Assembly: GCA_018402665.1 (NCBI GenBank)
Contig: JAGYIN010000002.1
Location: 163,879-227,878 of the forward strand
Source: Schleiferiaceae bacterium
GTDB taxonomy: Bacteria; Bacteroidota; Bacteroidia; Flavobacteriales; Schleiferiaceae
Direction: 5' to 3'
Length of the DNA stretch: 64,000 bases
Part shown: positions 17,976 through 28,034 of the stretch, piece after piece
Numbering within the stretch: position 1 is the first letter of the stretch
Layout: each line of letters starts with the position of its first letter
Made by a program: the position numbers and the translations under genes
Notes under the pieces: generated by a model
The model's database searches: none
Told to the model about the DNA's origin: nothing
What the model saw: only the letters and a program-made list of their open reading frames with translations

Positions 17976-20444
17976 ATGAAGAATACCCTTTGGGCACTTG
18001 TACTCACTTTAGTTTCTTTTACGACCACTGCGCAAGTGGTGCAAAACGGTGATTTTGGCCTCATTCCAGGAATAGATTATGAGGTAGCTGGCATTACAGT
18101 GAGCGGCGCGCAGGATTTAGATCCGAACGTTGTAATCATGTTGACCAACATTCGTGTCGGTGATAATATCCAATTCCCTGATCCTAAGATTTCAGATGCC
18201 ATAAAAACACTGTGGCGTCAACAGCTCTTTGAGAACATCACGTTCAGTGTAGTGAACAAGAGCGGTAAAAAAGTCTATTTAGACATTCGCCTGCAGGAGC
18301 TTCCTAAGATGAGTAAGTATTTTATTACGGGCGTGAAGAAATCTTGGAAAGATGATATCCGTGAAGAATTGGATCTGCGCGCGGGAAAAGTGGTGAATGA
18401 GAACCTCGTGGTCATGAGTCGCAACAAGATTCAGTCCTACTTCCGTGAAAAGGGCTATTTAAACGCCACGGTAGCTATTACGCAAGAACGCGATACGACT
18501 TTCAACAATGCCGTAATTCTTGGATTCAGAGTGAAGCCTGGTGAACGTGTGAAAATCGGCGAAATTGCCTTTGTCGGCAATGAAGCAGTGGCAGATAAGG
18601 TTCTTTTGAAAGCAATGAAGAACACGAAGATGAAAGGCAAAGCCATCTTTAAGGTTTCAAAGCTTCGCAAGAAGGAATACAGAGAAGATATGCGGGCTTT
18701 AGTTGCTAAATACAACAGCATGGGTTACCGGGATGCCCGCGTCATACGGGATACGAATTACCGAGTAGATGACGAACTCATCAATATTGAAATTACTGTA
18801 GAAGAAGGTCGCAAGTACTATTTTGGGGACATTACGTTCGTTGGCAATACGAAATACGACACGCCGCTGTTGCGCAGCATTTTGAAAATCAATCGCGGCG
18901 ATATCTATGACAGCCAGCATTTAAATGAGCGCGTGAGTTTCGATCCAAACGGGAACGATGTAGCATCCATCTATTTGAATAACGGATACCTCTTCTCGCA
19001 AGTAGTTCCGATCGAAAAAAACGTTCAGAACGATACGATAGATGTGGAAATCCGCATTCAGGAAGGGCGCCAAGCGACTATTCGTAAAGTCAGCATCACC
19101 GGTAATGAGCGCACGAACGACCACGTTATTTACCGCGAGGTGAGGACGCGTCCAGGGGATCTATTTTCAAAGGCTATGATTCAGCGTACTATTCGAGAAC
19201 TGTCTCAATTGGGGTATTTCGATCAAACGCAGATCGGTGTAAACCCGGTGCCGGATCCTCAAACAGGTACGGTGGATCTTGAATATACTGTAGTCGAAAA
19301 GTCAACTTCACAGCTGGAGTTGCAAGGGGGTTGGGGTGCCAACCGTGTAGTCGGTACGCTTGGTTTGAACTTCAACAACTTCTCTGCAAAAAATATTGGA
19401 AACAAACGCGCTTGGCAGCCGCTGCCGACAGGTGATGGACAAACCATCAATATTCGCGCGCAGTCAAATGGTTTGTATTTCCAGAGCTATAATGCCTCTT
19501 TCACGGAGCCGTGGTTAGGGGGTAAAAAGCCGAACAGCTTTACAGGAACCATCTACCACAACGTTCAAAGCAACGGTGTACAGGCAAGCGATCCGAACCG
19601 TCAAAGTCTATTGATCACGGGGATTAATTTTGGCCTGGGGCAACGTTTAAAGTGGCCGGATGATTATTTCACCTTGTACCAAGGATTGGAATTCCGCCGC
19701 TTTAATCTGAACAACTTCCCCACGGGATTCTTGAATTACAACAAAGGAATATCGAACAACGTCAACTACAAGTTTACATTGGGTCGTAACAATACGGATG
19801 TGCCTATTTTCCCGACGCGTGGATCGCAGATAAGTTTCGCTGCGGAATTGACACCGCCGTTCAGTTTGTTGCGTGATGATATTGATTACAAGAGCCTCTC
19901 ATCAGAAGAGCGTTTTAAATTGGTTGAATACCATAAGTGGAAGTTGAATGCAGATTGGTTTGCGCCGATCACGTCAAAATTTGTCATTCGCACGCACGGT
20001 GAGTTTGGTTATTTGGGCAGCTACAATAAAGATTTGGGCTTACCGCCGTTTGAACGTTTCTATGTGGGTGGAGATGGATTGGCCAATTTCGTCATTGATG
20101 GTCGTGAAATCATCGGTCTTCGTGGCTACACTAATAATTCGATCACGCCAGGTGGTGGTGGTGCGCTCTACAACAAATACGTCTTCGAGATGCGATACAT
20201 CATCGCAAACAATCCTTCAGCACAAGTCTTCCCGCTCATCTTTATGGAAGGCGGAAACAACTATGATAATTTCTGGGACTACCGTGCGTTTAATTTGAAG
20301 CGTAGTGCAGGTGCCGGTTTGCGTATGTACATGCCTATGTTTGGATTGATGGGAGTGGATGTTGCCTATGGATTTGACCCTGAGCCAAATGGTGCAGCGG
20401 CAAGCGGATGGCAGACGCATTTCATCATTGGACAACAGTTCTAA
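17976..20444 (+). CDS. bamA: Outer membrane protein assembly factor BamA
   Basis: Core of the BAM complex that inserts beta-barrel proteins into the outer membrane. 822 residues: a signal peptide (about 1-19), a run of POTRA domains to about residue 450 (recurrent VKIGEIAFVGNEAV, YYFGDITFVGNTKYD and ATIRKVSITGNERTND starts), then the Omp85 barrel with the conserved RGY motif in GLRGYTNNSITP, ending in a C-terminal aromatic strand (FIIGQQF). Followed by two Skp/OmpH genes as in many bacteria. Confidence 0.95.
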   Translation: MKNTLWALVLTLVSFTTTAQVVQNGDFGLIPGIDYEVAGITVSGAQDLDPNVVIMLTNIRVGDNIQFPDPKISDAIKTLWRQQLFENITFSVVNKSGKKVYLDIRLQELPKMSKYFITGVKKSWKDDIREELDLRAGKVVNENLVVMSRNKIQSYFREKGYLNATVAITQERDTTFNNAVILGFRVKPGERVKIGEIAFVGNEAVADKVLLKAMKNTKMKGKAIFKVSKLRKKEYREDMRALVAKYNSMGYRDARVIRDTNYRVDDELINIEITVEEGRKYYFGDITFVGNTKYDTPLLRSILKINRGDIYDSQHLNERVSFDPNGNDVASIYLNNGYLFSQVVPIEKNVQNDTIDVEIRIQEGRQATIRKVSITGNERTNDHVIYREVRTRPGDLFSKAMIQRTIRELSQLGYFDQTQIGVNPVPDPQTGTVDLEYTVVEKSTSQLELQGGWGANRVVGTLGLNFNNFSAKNIGNKRAWQPLPTGDGQTINIRAQSNGLYFQSYNASFTEPWLGGKKPNSFTGTIYHNVQSNGVQASDPNRQSLLITGINFGLGQRLKWPDDYFTLYQGLEFRRFNLNNFPTGFLNYNKGISNNVNYKFTLGRNNTDVPIFPTRGSQISFAAELTPPFSLLRDDIDYKSLSSEERFKLVEYHKWKLNADWFAPITSKFVIRTHGEFGYLGSYNKDLGLPPFERFYVGGDGLANFVIDGREIIGLRGYTNNSITPGGGGALYNKYVFEMRYIIANNPSAQVFPLIFMEGGNNYDNFWDYRAFNLKRSAGAGLRMYMPMFGLMGVDVAYGFDPEPNGAAASGWQTHFIIGQQF

Positions 20445-20463
20445 TTGAAGTACCTTCAAGGCC

Positions 20464-20967
20464 GTGAAAAAAATAGGATTATTACTTGCTGTGCTCTTTT
20501 CCACCTCGCTAATGGCCCAGCGTTATGGTGTGGTGGATACGGATTACATCTTGAAGAATTTGCCTGAATATGCCCAGGCAAAATCCCAAGTAGACCAGCT
20601 CAGTACGCAATGGGCCGGTGAAGTAAGTGCACTTCAGAGTGAACTGCAGAGTTTGAAAGATGCATTAGCGGCGGAGCAAATATTGCTTTCACCGGAAAAA
20701 TTGGAAAAACGCGAGGCAGCTATTGTGCAAAAAGCAGAAGAAGTGCTTGCTTTGCAACAAAAATATTTTGGACCAGAAGGAATGCTTTTCGAAAAGCGAA
20801 CACAGCTGGTTCAGCCCATTCAGGACAAGGTTTTTGGAGCGGTTCAGGCGTTGGCTCAGAAGCGTAAATTAGAATTGGTTCTGGATAAAAGTGCTCAAAG
20901 TGGTGTACTCTTTGTTGAAAAAGAGAAAGACTACACCGAAGAGGTTTTAAATAGTTTAAAGAAATAA
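20464..20967 (+). CDS. OmpH/Skp family periplasmic chaperone (first copy)
   Basis: A 167-residue Skp-like holdase that escorts unfolded outer-membrane proteins to BamA. It has a signal peptide ending in LMAQ, a short beta segment RYGVVDTDYILKNLPEY, then long coiled-coil helices (about 35-130) and a closing KLELVLDKSAQSGVLFV strand. It uses a GTG start, which gives the expected KKIGLLLAVLF signal core. It lies 19 bp after bamA and 11 bp before a second homologue. Confidence 0.93.
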   Translation: MKKIGLLLAVLFSTSLMAQRYGVVDTDYILKNLPEYAQAKSQVDQLSTQWAGEVSALQSELQSLKDALAAEQILLSPEKLEKREAAIVQKAEEVLALQQKYFGPEGMLFEKRTQLVQPIQDKVFGAVQALAQKRKLELVLDKSAQSGVLFVEKEKDYTEEVLNSLKK

Positions 20968-20978
20968 ATCAACAGACA

Positions 20979-21488
20979 ATGAAAAGAGTATTACTCGCTA
21001 TCGCCTTGACCTTAGGCTTCGCAGGAACCGCAGTTGCCCAGCAAAAAGTAGGTCACATCAATGTAGACGAATTGATTTCTGTAATGCCAGAATACAAGGC
21101 TGCTGAGGCTGAAATTCAGAAGTATGCAGGTCAATTGGAAAGCGATGCTACAGCCATGCAGGAAGAGTACATGACGAAACTGCAAAACGCTCAAGCGAAC
21201 ATGGACACTTGGACAGAATTGCGTCTTCAGAAAGAAAATGAAGAGTTGCAAACTATGGGTCAGCGCATCCAGATGTTCAACCAAAGTGCGCAGCAAGAGT
21301 TGCAGCGCAAGCAAATGGATCTCATGTTACCGATCAGCGAGAAAGCGCAAGCGGCAGTGGAGAAAGTAGCTGCAGCGAATGGATTCACTTACATTCTGGA
21401 TGCATCGGCATCAAAGGCAGTAGTCATTTACCTTGACGGTGGTGAGGATATCTTGCCGTTGGTAAAAGCGGAATTAGGCATTAACTAG
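20979..21488 (+). CDS. OmpH/Skp family periplasmic chaperone (second copy)
   Basis: A 169-residue paralogue of the preceding gene with its own signal peptide (cleavage after AVAQ), QKVGHINVDELISVMPEY at the start of the mature protein, a Gln/Glu-rich coiled coil and a C-terminal FTYILDASASKAVVIYL strand. Sequence identity to the first copy is low outside the fold pattern, so the duplication looks old. Followed by a terminator, which closes the bamA transcription unit before murI. Confidence 0.94.
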   Translation: MKRVLLAIALTLGFAGTAVAQQKVGHINVDELISVMPEYKAAEAEIQKYAGQLESDATAMQEEYMTKLQNAQANMDTWTELRLQKENEELQTMGQRIQMFNQSAQQELQRKQMDLMLPISEKAQAAVEKVAAANGFTYILDASASKAVVIYLDGGEDILPLVKAELGIN

Positions 21489-21509
21489 ACTGGCGTAAAA
21501 ATTTTTGAG

Positions 21510-21538
21510 GCCCCGCACGCAGCTCGCGGGGCTTATTT
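21510..21538 (+). terminator. Intrinsic terminator after the second OmpH gene
   Basis: A 7-bp GC stem (21510-21516 with 21526-21532), 9-nt loop and a weak T-rich tail. It sits between the OmpH and murI genes. Confidence 0.7.
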
Positions 21539-21553
21539 GGTATTTTGCGTGCT

Positions 21554-22333
21554 GTGAAAAAGCAACGCAAAATAGGACTATTCGACAGCGGCTTGGGCGG
21601 ACTTACGGTCCTGCATGCGTTAGAAGAAAAACTACCCGGGGTGGATAAGGTGTATTTTGGTGATACGCTTCATTTACCGTACGGTGATAAAAGTGACGAA
21701 GCCATTCGCAGCTTCAGTCGAGAGATTGTAGGATTCTTAGCGGATGAAGGTTGCGACGTGATCGTGATTGCTTGCAATAGTGCAAGTGCTGCGGCAGGTT
21801 CGATGCTCGAAGAATCCTTTCCTCATTTGACGTTTATCAATGTGATTGATCCTGTAGTAGCTGCATTGGCCGGGAGTGCTCCGCGGAAGACGGCCCTGTT
21901 GGGAACGCGCGCGACTGTGCGTAGCGGCGCCTATACAACGCGCTTAGAGGCCTTTAAAGTGCCACACGAATTAGTGGCATTGCCCACACCATTACTGGTG
22001 CCGCTTATTGAAGATGGATTTTTAGGTACGGGAATAGAGGAAAGCGTGCTCGAGCACTATCTGAACGATCCTTCTTTGAACGGGATTGAAGCTATAGTTC
22101 CAGGTTGCACGCATTACCCGCTTTTGCGCGAGGCGGCAGCGAAATTACGCCCCGGTGTGGATTGGATTGATGCACCCGCTATAGTGGCTGAAGCAGTCGT
22201 TTCGGCTTGGGCTGGAGCTGGAGAAGGATCAGGGACCACGACCTATTATTTAAGCGATGCAACCCCCAGTTTCTTAGCACTGGCATCCAGTACCTTTGGC
22301 ATTAAAGCGCATTGGGAGAAAAAAGTGCTCTAA
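21554..22333 (+). CDS. murI: Glutamate racemase
   Basis: Makes D-glutamate for peptidoglycan. About 259 residues. Both catalytic Cys motifs are present: ACNSASAA near residue 71 and GCTHYPLL near 183; the N-terminal GLFDSGLGGLTVL is also typical. A GTG at 21554 is preferred (KKQRKIGLFDSG); a TTG at 21545 is possible. It ends in a 4-bp overlap with the convergent small membrane protein gene. Confidence 0.94.
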   Translation: MKKQRKIGLFDSGLGGLTVLHALEEKLPGVDKVYFGDTLHLPYGDKSDEAIRSFSREIVGFLADEGCDVIVIACNSASAAAGSMLEESFPHLTFINVIDPVVAALAGSAPRKTALLGTRATVRSGAYTTRLEAFKVPHELVALPTPLLVPLIEDGFLGTGIEESVLEHYLNDPSLNGIEAIVPGCTHYPLLREAAAKLRPGVDWIDAPAIVAEAVVSAWAGAGEGSGTTTYYLSDATPSFLALASSTFGIKAHWEKKVL

Positions 22334-22686
22334 CCCTGACGCGCTCCGTAACGGTACATCCAAGAGCTGATTATTGAGACGAGCAGGCTAAAGAGGATGG
22401 CTGTCCAAACACTTGCTACTTCTAAACCGTCTATCCACTGGTCTGCAACTCCGATGATAATGGCATTGATGATTAAAAGAAACAGGCCCAAAGTCATGAA
22501 GGTTAGGGGAATGGTAATGATGATCAGCAGTGGTTTCAAAGTGGCATTCAGGAGTCCAAGCACAATGGCGACACCAACGGCTGTTGAAAAACTGCTGATG
22601 TTGATACCGGGAAGAATCCAATCGGCCAGGAAAACGGCAATGGAACTCACAACAAGTCTTGAAAGAAGTCCAGGTTTTTGTCTCAT
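22330..22686 (-). CDS. Phage holin family (membrane, superfamily IV-like) protein
   Basis: A 118-residue membrane protein of the YvlD/phage holin 4-like family, common in chromosomes and not a sign of prophage. The start at 22684-22686 (MRQKPGLLSRLVVSS) is preferred over a longer frame that runs into the divergent peptidase gene. About four hydrophobic segments are visible, with the family-typical GLLNATLKPLLIIITIPLT stretch in the middle. Function unknown. Confidence 0.82.
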   Translation of the reverse strand: MRQKPGLLSRLVVSSIAVFLADWILPGINISSFSTAVGVAIVLGLLNATLKPLLIIITIPLTFMTLGLFLLIINAIIIGVADQWIDGLEVASVWTAILFSLLVSIISSWMYRYGARQG

Positions 22687-22721
22687 GTGCGGTATATTCA
22701 CTTTTTCGAAAAGTACATAAA

Positions 22722-24677
22722 ATGAAAAGAATGAAGAGCTTCCTTTTCGCTGCATTTTTAGCATCGGTCACACTTTTTAGTTGCCAGCCTACGACCACTG
22801 TAGATACCGTATCTACTGAGCGGCCACCAATGATTGGTGATACGACGCTTCGAGCGGAACTGTTCGTTGACCCGCACAGCTTTAGTACGCCAGAGGCAAC
22901 GGTAACGCATTTGGAGTGGGATGCAAGTGTAGATTTCGATGCGCAAGAGATTCATGCAACGGCGGTCTGGACGTTATCAGAAACGCATGGAGACCGGGTA
23001 GTTTTTGATACGAAGGCACTTCAGATTGAATCGGTCCTGCTGGACGGTCAAGAGGCGCAATGGGGCTTTGAGGAAGAAGATGATTTATTGGGTGCTGCTT
23101 TGGTCGTTTATGATCTTAGTCCCGCCTCTAAAGAGGTAAGCATTACGTATGTGACTGCAGAAGGTGCTGAAGCGGTACAGTGGTTTCCGGCAGCATTGAC
23201 TCAAGGTAAGCGCATGCCCTTTTTATTTACCCAAAGTCAAGCCATTCTCGCACGTACTTGGATTCCCTGTCAAGACCGTCCTGGAGTGCGTTTTACTTAC
23301 AATGCGAGCGTGCAAGTTCCGCAGGGGATGTTAGCACTGATGAGTGCCTCCAACCCAACGCAGAAATCGGCCAATGGTAAGTATGAGTTTGCGATGCCGC
23401 AGCCTATTCCTAGTTATCTCATGGCTTTAGGCGCTGGCGATTTAGAGTTTATTGCATTAGGTGAGCGATCGGGCGTGTATGCTGAACCTGAAATGGTGCG
23501 CAATGCCGCCTTCGAATTCGGGCAGACGGAGAAGATGATCGAAAAGGCAGAAGAACTCTACGGACCGTACTATTGGGGCCGTTATGATATGCTGGTATTG
23601 CCGCCGAGTTTCCCATTTGGTGGAATGGAAAACCCTCGTTTGACCTTCCTAACGCCCACGGTTGTGGTGGGTGATTTGAGCTTAGTGAGTCTCATTGCTC
23701 ATGAATTGGCCCACAGTTGGAGTGGGAATTTGGTGACCAATGGAACTTGGAACGATTTCTGGCTGAATGAAGGCTTTACCGTTTATTTCGAAATGCGCAT
23801 CATGGAGCGCGTGTATGGACCTGATTTCGCGGATATGCTTGTTGCATTGAGTTATGACGACCTTCAAAAAGAATTGGCGTACATGCTCGAGAACGATCCA
23901 GAGGCTACCATTTTGAAACAGAATTTAGCAGGTAAGAATCCCGACGATGGTGTAAATGCCATTGCTTACGATAAAGGATTTCATTTCTTGAAATTGTGCG
24001 AGCAGACCGTGGGAAGAGAAACTTGGGATGGGTTTATTAAAGGCTATTTCGAGAAGTATAGATTCAAAACCATGGTTACGGAGCAGTTTTTACAAGAATT
24101 GGCGCAGTTGCTCACCCAGGAACAGTGGGATGCTATTGGCGTGGATCAGTGGGTCTATGGAAAAGGACTTCCCGTGAATTGTCCCTTCCCGGCATCGAAC
24201 CGATTCTTTGTTGTAGATGAAGCCGTGAAAATGATGCTGAGCACAGCGCCCGAAGCACCGGATGCGAAACAGTTGTGCTATACGGACTTTCAAACCACTA
24301 AATTTTGGTCTACCCACGAGTGGTTGCGCTACATACGCGGACTAGAAGCGGGAGGTGCAACTGTGGGTCATTATGCATTAGCCGATGAGAATTACGGTTT
24401 TAGTGGAAGTCCTAATCCTGAGATTGTGGCAGCATGGTTTTCAGCCACATTAAAGACAGATTTCGAAGGTTACGACCCGGCCATCTATAAGAAAACCGTG
24501 GAGGAGTTTTTAGTGAAGGTGGGTCGCAGAAAATTTATAGTGCCGATGTATGAAAGTATGTTGAAAGGCGATGAGAAACGTCAGCAATGGGCACGCGAGA
24601 TCTATAAAAAAGCACGGCCTTCCTACCACCCACTCTCACAAGGCACCTTAGATGCGCTATTCGCCTCTAATGAGTGA
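22722..24677 (+). CDS. M1 family aminopeptidase (leukotriene A4 hydrolase-like) lipoprotein
   Basis: About 651 residues, zinc aminopeptidase. The N-terminus has a lipobox-type signal (Cys in LFSCQP), so the enzyme is likely anchored in the envelope. Substrate-recognition PFGGMENPR corresponds to the GxMEN exopeptidase motif, and the zinc site is HELAHSWSGN with the third ligand Glu in NEGFTVYFE. The C-terminal ~200 residues are helical as in leukotriene A4 hydrolase. The frame is open upstream to 22659, but ATG at 22722 (or 22731) gives the signal peptide. It overlaps the AsmA-like gene tail-to-tail by 11 bp. Confidence 0.93.
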   Translation: MKRMKSFLFAAFLASVTLFSCQPTTTVDTVSTERPPMIGDTTLRAELFVDPHSFSTPEATVTHLEWDASVDFDAQEIHATAVWTLSETHGDRVVFDTKALQIESVLLDGQEAQWGFEEEDDLLGAALVVYDLSPASKEVSITYVTAEGAEAVQWFPAALTQGKRMPFLFTQSQAILARTWIPCQDRPGVRFTYNASVQVPQGMLALMSASNPTQKSANGKYEFAMPQPIPSYLMALGAGDLEFIALGERSGVYAEPEMVRNAAFEFGQTEKMIEKAEELYGPYYWGRYDMLVLPPSFPFGGMENPRLTFLTPTVVVGDLSLVSLIAHELAHSWSGNLVTNGTWNDFWLNEGFTVYFEMRIMERVYGPDFADMLVALSYDDLQKELAYMLENDPEATILKQNLAGKNPDDGVNAIAYDKGFHFLKLCEQTVGRETWDGFIKGYFEKYRFKTMVTEQFLQELAQLLTQEQWDAIGVDQWVYGKGLPVNCPFPASNRFFVVDEAVKMMLSTAPEAPDAKQLCYTDFQTTKFWSTHEWLRYIRGLEAGGATVGHYALADENYGFSGSPNPEIVAAWFSATLKTDFEGYDPAIYKKTVEEFLVKVGRRKFIVPMYESMLKGDEKRQQWAREIYKKARPSYHPLSQGTLDALFASNE

Positions 24678-27066
24678 TACGCACCTTAAGACTGTCCTGT
24701 TCGGGCCAGAGTAATTCGAAGGTTCCGCTTCCCGGAGTAGCCTTGGGTGTGGACTCTTCTGGCTTTTTAAAGATGTTTTTTAAGTCTTCCTTTTCCTGTT
24801 GAATGGCTTCTTTGAAGCTTCGATTGATCCGTTCTCGGTCGAGACTTATACACACGTCGTCCAGGTTGCATCCTACAATCAGTCGAACATAAGGTTGGTT
24901 TTCATTTTCCGCCTCACCGATCCAATTTCCTAAATCTCTATTTGAATTTTTACCACGCATAGCGAGATCTTTTAGACCGAGTCGGACGCTGTAACGGAGG
25001 TCGTCAGTTTCTAAATTTTGCCAACCGTTCACCCAAAGATTCATGGCACTATTTTTTACTTCCATTTCAGGGAGCAAGAGGGAATCCCCGTGGACGCGAA
25101 ATGACGAAGCGAGGTAGGGAAACTCAATTTTATCCAATTCTCCTTTATCAATAAAAGCACTCAATTCTTGCAACGGCGCATAATTCTGCAGCGTTCCGCC
25201 TTTGATTTCGCCTTTCCCTCGAATATCCGTTTTAGCACTGTGCTGTTCCCATTCACTGTCAAAGGCTAATGAAACGGTAGCCGTAGCACTGGCCTCACCC
25301 AGTAGGTTGGAGGCATCTAAATCTTCAATATCAAAACTGTTGAAGCTGGCTAGTAATTGGTCCAATTCAATGGACTGTACGAATAGATCGCCTTTAAACA
25401 CGTTATTTGACCCGTCTTCATACAGGGCCCAATTACCACCTAACGTTCCATCACAACCGTCGATGCGCATGGCATCTCCCATAATCCAATTTCCCCGATT
25501 ATACACTGTGCCCACGAGATTTGCGCCGTTGAAATCACCCAGTTTAACATGGTCTACTTTCACTGCGACGGAATAATCGAAACTGGTTTCTTCGTCGGAT
25601 TCGTCATCTTCGAATTCCCAGTACAGCAACGGATCGATGGAAATGGTAGGGCTCTCTAGAGTTAAAACTACCTTTGGGTAGCCGTTCGCCTCTAAAGCAT
25701 TATAAATAGTCCCGGCGACTACGGCTGTATTTTCTCCACTTTGCAAAAAGCACCGATCAATCTGAATATTGCGGCCGTCGATGCCTAATTCCGCTTCGAC
25801 TTTTTCAAAAGAAATATTGCTGCCAGCAAGAGAAAATGCGCCTTCGAAAAAAGAAATATCCCCTTTGAAAATAGGGCTGCCTACGGGCGTTAAATCATCC
25901 CAAGAACGAAAGCCTTGTGTAAGTGAAATGTTTTCACCTTTCCAGAAGCCCATGGGATTTACAAGAAGATCTGTTTCAATGAAATCAAAGAGTTCGCTCA
26001 AGCTGGATCCGCCTTCTAGATCGGTGTAAAGGACAGGCGCATCCCCCTTTAATTCGAGGGCACCGGTAATTTTACCTGTACGGGTTTCCAATGCAAGTGA
26101 AGGTATACTGAGCTCAGGAACGGCACCCCAACGCCATTGTCCTTTACAAGAAAGTGAAGGCACTGCGATTCCGTTGTAATTCAACGCAGTATTCTTCGTA
26201 TCGAAGTTGAGCACCCATTGGTCCCAAGTGCCCTCCCAGCTCCAATCTGCGCGTAGGCCTTTAACTTCTATTTCCTCAGGAATAGTGAAAAGTGGAACAA
26301 AATCAAGCGCATTTGGGATGTCCATTTGCGCTGCGCTGATTTTACCACCGTTTTGATTCAGGTCCAGGTTGACCGCTGTGCCGTCTAGTGCAAGACGGTT
26401 TGTTGAAAGGGTCCAATTTTCATTAATAGTAAGCTCGGCACTCCCATTCAGCGGCGCATTTACAAGGAACACTTCACCTTCAATGGTTGCATAGGTCGCC
26501 TCCAAATCCGCACGCAAGGACAGCTGGATGCTGCTGCCTATAATTCCGGAAGCATTTAAAACGTTGATGTAGCTGCTGTAGTTTGAGTTTTCTACGAGAT
26601 CATCATAAGTCAGCTGAACCGCATTGACCTCAAAGTGCTGTAGATTTAGGTCAGTGTTCGAGGTATCTGTGCTTGAGAGTAAGTCCCAATTGTCTCCTTT
26701 GCTCGAATGCACTAAATGAATCTCACCAGTGCTTATGGCCAATTCTTCTATGGTATAAGTCCCGCGCAGTACTTCTAGAACATTCATTCCCAAACCGACA
26801 CTCTCGGCTTTAATTAAGGGACTTTTCCCGCCAAAGGGATCTGCAATAGTTACAGCGTTGAGAACGATGCGCACTCGTGGAAAGCCGGAGAAAAGGTCCA
26901 GCTCTATCGTGCTTACTTCCACCGGAGCTTTAAGCTGTTCATTCAGCTTGGCAACACCGCCTGCAATAATCTTTTCTTGGTTGTAATAGAGATAACCGGC
27001 ACCCCCTGCTCCCAAGAGCATAAGGATGAGCGCAACATATCCTGTAAAAATCAGCGCTCGTTTCAC
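24667..27066 (-). CDS. AsmA-like C-terminal region-containing protein
   Basis: A 799-residue envelope protein with one N-terminal transmembrane helix (about 5-27) and a long repetitive beta-rich region, ending in an AsmA-like C-terminal domain (about 560-740). Proteins of the AsmA/TamB/YhdP group form long grooves that bridge inner and outer membranes and move phospholipids; that role is inferred from the family. It is 3 bp downstream of the pseudouridine synthase gene on the same strand. Confidence 0.85.
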   Translation of the reverse strand: MKRALIFTGYVALILMLLGAGGAGYLYYNQEKIIAGGVAKLNEQLKAPVEVSTIELDLFSGFPRVRIVLNAVTIADPFGGKSPLIKAESVGLGMNVLEVLRGTYTIEELAISTGEIHLVHSSKGDNWDLLSSTDTSNTDLNLQHFEVNAVQLTYDDLVENSNYSSYINVLNASGIIGSSIQLSLRADLEATYATIEGEVFLVNAPLNGSAELTINENWTLSTNRLALDGTAVNLDLNQNGGKISAAQMDIPNALDFVPLFTIPEEIEVKGLRADWSWEGTWDQWVLNFDTKNTALNYNGIAVPSLSCKGQWRWGAVPELSIPSLALETRTGKITGALELKGDAPVLYTDLEGGSSLSELFDFIETDLLVNPMGFWKGENISLTQGFRSWDDLTPVGSPIFKGDISFFEGAFSLAGSNISFEKVEAELGIDGRNIQIDRCFLQSGENTAVVAGTIYNALEANGYPKVVLTLESPTISIDPLLYWEFEDDESDEETSFDYSVAVKVDHVKLGDFNGANLVGTVYNRGNWIMGDAMRIDGCDGTLGGNWALYEDGSNNVFKGDLFVQSIELDQLLASFNSFDIEDLDASNLLGEASATATVSLAFDSEWEQHSAKTDIRGKGEIKGGTLQNYAPLQELSAFIDKGELDKIEFPYLASSFRVHGDSLLLPEMEVKNSAMNLWVNGWQNLETDDLRYSVRLGLKDLAMRGKNSNRDLGNWIGEAENENQPYVRLIVGCNLDDVCISLDRERINRSFKEAIQQEKEDLKNIFKKPEESTPKATPGSGTFELLWPEQDSLKVRITH

Positions 27067-27069
27067 GGG

Positions 27070-27972
27070 CTACCTCGTTTTTAGAAAGTCAATCTCTTTA
27101 GGGTCTAGAAAGCGCCACTGTCCGCGACTCAGATTTTTCTTCGTCAATCCTGCGTAGGACACGCGGTCCATTTTTTCAATGGTATATCCGAACTTATCAA
27201 AGATGCGGTGCACAATACGGTGCTTTCCACTATGTAAACGTAAACCGACCTCACGTTTCGTACGTTCGTCGATGTATTTAATTTCTTCTACCTCAATTTT
27301 ACCGTCTTCGAGTTCAATTCCCTTAGCAATGGCAGTGAGGTCAGCTTTTTGCAACTGTTTGTCAAGCACGACACTGATGATCTGAACAGCACCATTTTTA
27401 GGATGTGCCATTTTCTTTGCAAGATCCACATCATTAGTAAACAGTAAAACACCTGTGCTCGTACGGTCCATACTACCTATAGGATACAAACGTTCTCTAC
27501 ATGCGTTACCAACGAGTTCTTCGACAGTTTTCTTCGCTTTCTTGTCTGTGATGGAAGTGATGAATCCCTTCGGCTTATTCAGGACGAGGTATTTCTTTTT
27601 CTCGCTCTTAATTAAGGAGCCGTTGTATTTCACGACGTCTGTACGTTGCACCTTGTAGCCCATGGTACTCACGACTTTTCCATTGACCTCTACAAGGCCA
27701 GCGGCGATCAGGTCATCTGCTTCACGGCGGTTACAAATACCGGCATGTGAAAGAAATCTGTTCAAGCGCATCTCACCGCTCGTACTCGCAATGTCTTCTG
27801 CACTGCGTCGTTTTACGCGCTTAAAGTTCGCAGCACCGCCTTTAAATTCTTTTTTACCACCACTGTTGCGGTCATCGTTATCAAACGAACGCGGTCCTCT
27901 GCTTCCTTCTGCAAAACGGTTGGTTGTGCCCGCTCTTTTTGGGCCTTTGTTGTTAGAACGACTGTTGCGCAT
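27070..27972 (-). CDS. rluB: Pseudouridine synthase, RsuA/RluB family
   Basis: Modifies uridine in ribosomal RNA. About 300 residues with a low-complexity, basic N-terminal tail of about 80 residues (rich in Arg, Asn, Gly and Lys), then an S4 RNA-binding domain (RLNRFLSHAGICNRREADDLI) and the catalytic domain with Asp in SMDRTSTGVLLFTND. A longer frame exists to 28032, but the start at 27972 (MRNSRSNNKG) is favoured because a -7 box lies just upstream of it. Whether the target is 23S (RluB) or another site is not certain. Confidence 0.9.
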   Translation of the reverse strand: MRNSRSNNKGPKRAGTTNRFAEGSRGPRSFDNDDRNSGGKKEFKGGAANFKRVKRRSAEDIASTSGEMRLNRFLSHAGICNRREADDLIAAGLVEVNGKVVSTMGYKVQRTDVVKYNGSLIKSEKKKYLVLNKPKGFITSITDKKAKKTVEELVGNACRERLYPIGSMDRTSTGVLLFTNDVDLAKKMAHPKNGAVQIISVVLDKQLQKADLTAIAKGIELEDGKIEVEEIKYIDERTKREVGLRLHSGKHRIVHRIFDKFGYTIEKMDRVSYAGLTKKNLSRGQWRFLDPKEIDFLKTR

Positions 27973-27989
27973 GGCGTAGTACTTTTTTG

Positions 27990-27997
27990 CAAAGGTA
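27990..27997 (-). promoter_or_regulatory. Candidate -7 box (TAnnTTTG) for the pseudouridine synthase gene
   Basis: On the minus strand it reads TACCTTTG, 17 nt upstream of the ATG at 27972, and it argues against the longer frame as the coding start. Confidence 0.45.
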
Positions 27998-28034
27998 GTC
28001 GGTCTTGCTTCAGCACAGGCAGTTACGTCCAACT

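Noticed and set aside
22330..22686. Holin family gene as a prophage sign
   Set aside because: No other phage genes are near; this family is common in bacterial chromosomes.
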